Below are positions 34,701-36,757 of a stretch of 36,757 nt of DNA, piece by piece. Under the pieces are notes generated by a model, which was not told the origin of the DNA, did not search any database, and saw only the letters and a program-made list of their open reading frames with translations. Position numbers and translations under genes: made by a program. How positions within the stretch are numbered: position 1 is the stretch's first letter; the number at the start of each line of letters is the position of its first letter. Source of the stretch: Singulisphaera sp. GP187 (GTDB lineage: Bacteria; Planctomycetota; UBA1135; UBA2386); contig CAMBXM010000019.1 in assembly GCA_945871815.1 (NCBI GenBank), positions 1 through 36,757 of the forward strand. Reading direction: 5' to 3'.

Positions 34701-35600
34701 ATGAAGATCCTGCGAGCCGAAGAACTCGGCATGTGCTTTGGCGTGCGCGATGCCCTGCACGTACTCGATCAGGTTTCGGATCCGACGGCCGTCACCATCC
34801 ACGGCGAGTTGGTGCACAACCCCGAGGTCTTGCGCGACCTCGACCGGCGCGGCTTCACAAGGTCGCCTGAGGGTGAGCGCCAGGTGCCCGAGAAGCCCGT
34901 CGTGCTGGTCACTGCGCACGGCATCAGTGAGCGTGAGCGAACGCGACTCGAGGCCGCTGGCAAGCAACTCATCGACACCACGTGCCCCCTCGTGCAGAAG
35001 GCCCACGCGGCGGCGCAGCAACTGCAACGGCAAGGTTGCCGCGTCGTCGTGCTCGGCAAGCGCGATCACGTCGAGGTCCTCGGCATCATCGAAGACTTGA
35101 CCGATGCAATCGTCGTCACCACGGCCGCCAATGTCGCGACTTGGCCGGATGCACACCTGGGGGTCGTCTGCCAGACGACCACCCAAGTCGATGTCGCCGA
35201 GCAGCTGTTGGCCGCAATTCGCACGGCAAACCCGCACGCCGTGGTGCACTTCGCCGACACCATCTGCAGCCCGACCAAGGCCCGAGTCGACGCGTTGCGA
35301 GCGCTGTTGCCGAGGATTGATTCGTTGGTCGTGGTAGGCGGTCACAACTCGAACAACACGAAGCAGTTGGTTGCAAGTGCGGCCGAACAGGGTGTGCCGG
35401 CATTGCACATCGAGCGGGCGAGCGAACTCGACGACCAATGGTTCGATGGCCGCGCGGTTGTGGGCCTCACGGCCGGCACGTCGACCCTGGCCCGCACGAT
35501 CGACGAGGTGCACGAGGCCCTGCTGGCGATTGCGCAGCGGCAGCGCGGATTGCCAGCGAGTACGACGGTACGGCGGACAGGCCGAAGCCAGCCGTTGTGA
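34701..35600 (+). CDS. ispH: 4-hydroxy-3-methylbut-2-enyl diphosphate reductase (IspH/LytB)
   Basis: 299 residues from ATG 34701, preceded by GGAG at 34691-34694; this start gives MKILRAEELGMCFGV, the usual IspH N-terminus. An ATG at 34689 and a GTG at 34614 (overlapping the regulator stop) are alternatives. IspH makes isopentenyl and dimethylallyl diphosphate in the last step of the MEP pathway, using an iron-sulfur cluster. The three cluster cysteines are present: Cys12 (GMCFGV), Cys95 (DTTCPLV) and Cys189 (DTICSPTK). Substrate residues are also recognisable: TIHGELVHNPEV, TAHGIS, DHVEVLGI, TTTQVD, GGHNSNNTKQL and GLTAGTST. The protein should be cytoplasmic. The gene follows the regulator by 83 bases and may share its transcript or have its own promoter. 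Confidence 0.96.
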   Translation: MKILRAEELGMCFGVRDALHVLDQVSDPTAVTIHGELVHNPEVLRDLDRRGFTRSPEGERQVPEKPVVLVTAHGISERERTRLEAAGKQLIDTTCPLVQKAHAAAQQLQRQGCRVVVLGKRDHVEVLGIIEDLTDAIVVTTAANVATWPDAHLGVVCQTTTQVDVAEQLLAAIRTANPHAVVHFADTICSPTKARVDALRALLPRIDSLVVVGGHNSNNTKQLVASAAEQGVPALHIERASELDDQWFDGRAVVGLTAGTSTLARTIDEVHEALLAIAQRQRGLPASTTVRRTGRSQPL

Positions 35601-35721
35601 TCGGTGCGCTGCAAGAGCCCTTCGACACGGCGGCGGCCCGTGCTCGAGCGCGGATCGCTGCCGGGTGCCGACGCTGCGCCGAGCTGGGTCGTCGCTACGC
35701 TTGTCGGATCTGCTAGGCACC

Positions 35722-36702
35722 ATGCTAACGACCCTGATGCTCACGCTGCTGTTGCAGCAAGATCCAGAAGCGATCACCGCTTGCCCACCCTGCGCGGCCC
35801 TGAACGAGCCGCCGTGCTCGTATGTCATCACGCAGCACCAGAAGGGCTTCGTGTCGACGGGCGACCCAGTGATCGCCTGGATCCGCGCTCGCCACAACGG
35901 TGGGGCCGCGCCACTGCGCCATTTCTTGGCCGGACCACGCGTGGTCAACGATACCTACGGCCTGTTCTTCTACGACCCGGACGGCGGCTACGTCGCCGCC
36001 TACGAGAAGGCCTACGGCTACTCATTCCACGGATGGCGGCGCGGCGTGATGGTCGTGAAGCACGAGGACGGAACGCTGTTCTCCGCGCTCACGGGCCGCG
36101 GTATCGCAGGTCCGCGCAACGGGGAGCAGTTGCCGCGCATTCCAAGCCTGACCACTACGTGGGGCCACTGGCTCTCGCTGCACCCCGAATCCACCGCCTA
36201 CGACCTGTTCGACGGCAAGCGCTACCCCGTCGTCGAGTTGCCGACAGAGCCGGAGCTCGCGAGCGTGGCGACGCGCGGAGCCATCGACACGCGCCTGCCG
36301 GCCGAGGCTCCGGTGCTCGGTGTGTTGGTCAATGGCAAGTGCATGGCGTTCCCCTTGAGCGAGCTGCCGCCGTGCGCAGTGTTGCAGGACAAGGTCGGCG
36401 GCATCAGCGTGGCGGTGTTCGTGCAGGACGCGGCCCGCGCAGCGACGGCGTTTCGCGCCGTCAAGGGCGATGCCAAGCTGGAGTTCGGCGTCGACGGCAT
36501 CGCCCCTGTGACGGCGCCCTTCAAGGACAAGAACACGAGCACGCGTTGGTCGATCGCCGGGCGCGGCATCGACGGATTGCTGCGCGGCGAGGAGTTGACC
36601 TGGGTCGACAGCGTGCAGTGCAAGTGGTTTGCCTGGGTCGCCGAGCATCCGGATACCGCGGTGCACGTTGAGCCGCCGTCGACGGACGAGGCGAAGAAGT
36701 AG
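35722..36702 (+). CDS. DUF3179 domain protein
   Basis: 326 residues from ATG 35722; the longer open frame upstream has no signal and was not used. A brief hydrophobic N-terminus (MLTTLMLTLLLQQ) may be a weak signal peptide. The body resembles DUF3179: VIAWIRARHNGGAAPLRHFL, FFYDPDGGYVAAYEK, VVKHEDGTLFSALTGRGIAGPR, LTTTWGHWLSLHPES, LGVLVNGKCMAFPLSEL, and STRWSIAGRGIDGLLRGEELTWVD. An early pair of Cys residues (CPPC) stands near the N-terminus. The biochemical function of DUF3179 is not known to me. It is separated from ispH by 121 bases in which I see no gene, and is followed after 2 bases by a probable lipoprotein gene on the same strand. Confidence 0.85.
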   Translation: MLTTLMLTLLLQQDPEAITACPPCAALNEPPCSYVITQHQKGFVSTGDPVIAWIRARHNGGAAPLRHFLAGPRVVNDTYGLFFYDPDGGYVAAYEKAYGYSFHGWRRGVMVVKHEDGTLFSALTGRGIAGPRNGEQLPRIPSLTTTWGHWLSLHPESTAYDLFDGKRYPVVELPTEPELASVATRGAIDTRLPAEAPVLGVLVNGKCMAFPLSELPPCAVLQDKVGGISVAVFVQDAARAATAFRAVKGDAKLEFGVDGIAPVTAPFKDKNTSTRWSIAGRGIDGLLRGEELTWVDSVQCKWFAWVAEHPDTAVHVEPPSTDEAKK

Positions 36703-36704
36703 TC

Positions 36705-36757
36705 GTGCGGACCTTGCTGCTCGCCCCCACGCTGCTCGCGGCGTGCTTGGTGTCGCC
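36705..36757 (+). CDS. Start of a probable lipoprotein, cut by the window edge
   Basis: A GTG at 36705, two bases after the DUF3179 stop, opens a frame that runs off the window: VRTLLLAPTLLAACLVS. The hydrophobic stretch ending in LAAC fits a lipoprotein signal with the lipid-bearing Cys at residue 14. Only 17 codons are visible, so the mature protein cannot be described. Tight spacing suggests an operon with the DUF3179 gene. Confidence 0.5.
   Translation, partial: MRTLLLAPTLLAACLVS

Overview
The window is GC-rich bacterial DNA with dense coding and very few gaps. It most likely comes from a planctomycete. The main evidence is the DUF1549/DUF1553 plus DUF1501 gene pair (26132-30032), which is a hallmark of Planctomycetes. 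Supporting evidence is a large periplasm-directed gene cluster built of VWA, coiled-coil, TPR, PQQ-propeller, NPCBM and HtrA-like proteins. I see no tRNA, rRNA, CRISPR array, insertion sequence or phage gene.

Region 1 (1-2828): the 3' end of a membrane-anchored protein of unknown function, then a convergent gene for a secreted HEAT-repeat protein. That protein has Sm-like barrel repeats and a C-terminal propeller whose blades repeat every 120 bp exactly.

Region 2 (about 2993-22209): one long plus-strand run of eleven genes, many joined by 4-bp ATGA or GTGA stop/start overlaps. In order: TPR/PQQ-propeller protein, secreted alpha/alpha-toroid protein, BatA-like VWA membrane protein, second VWA membrane protein with a GATase-like domain, DUF4175-like membrane protein, secreted coiled-coil protein, TPR protein with the WGxxP...LPPxYRxLLExYYKxL tail typical of Bat-type clusters, NPCBM protein, and three tandem HtrA-like proteins. 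The first HtrA paralogue keeps a full His-Asp-Ser triad. The other two have lost all three residues and both carry Tyr at the serine position. MoxR and DUF58 genes, the usual partners of such VWA genes, are not in this run. I read it as a cell-envelope assembly or quality-control machine with one active protease and two pseudoproteases; that role is inference.

Region 3 (22437-25857): a single 700-codon gene joins a persulfide-dioxygenase-type metallo-beta-lactamase domain, a degenerate rhodanese, an active-looking rhodanese and a 1-Cys peroxiredoxin. It looks like a one-chain sulfide/persulfide and peroxide detoxification enzyme. Convergent to it are a PPK2 polyphosphate kinase and a small two-helix membrane protein.

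Region 4 (26132-33353): the DUF1549/DUF1553 and DUF1501 pair, then a convergent gene for a very large secreted HExxH metallopeptidase with C-terminal beta-sandwich domains. Its last sense codon is followed, in the same frame, by a coding-like 25-residue stretch.

Region 5 (33570-36757): a consensus-like promoter drives a six-helix membrane protein and an overlapping winged-helix regulator. These are followed by ispH (isoprenoid synthesis), a DUF3179 protein and the start of a probable lipoprotein cut by the window edge.

Gene starts were moved inward from the longest possible start wherever signal peptides, ribosome-binding sites or stop/start overlaps argued for it.
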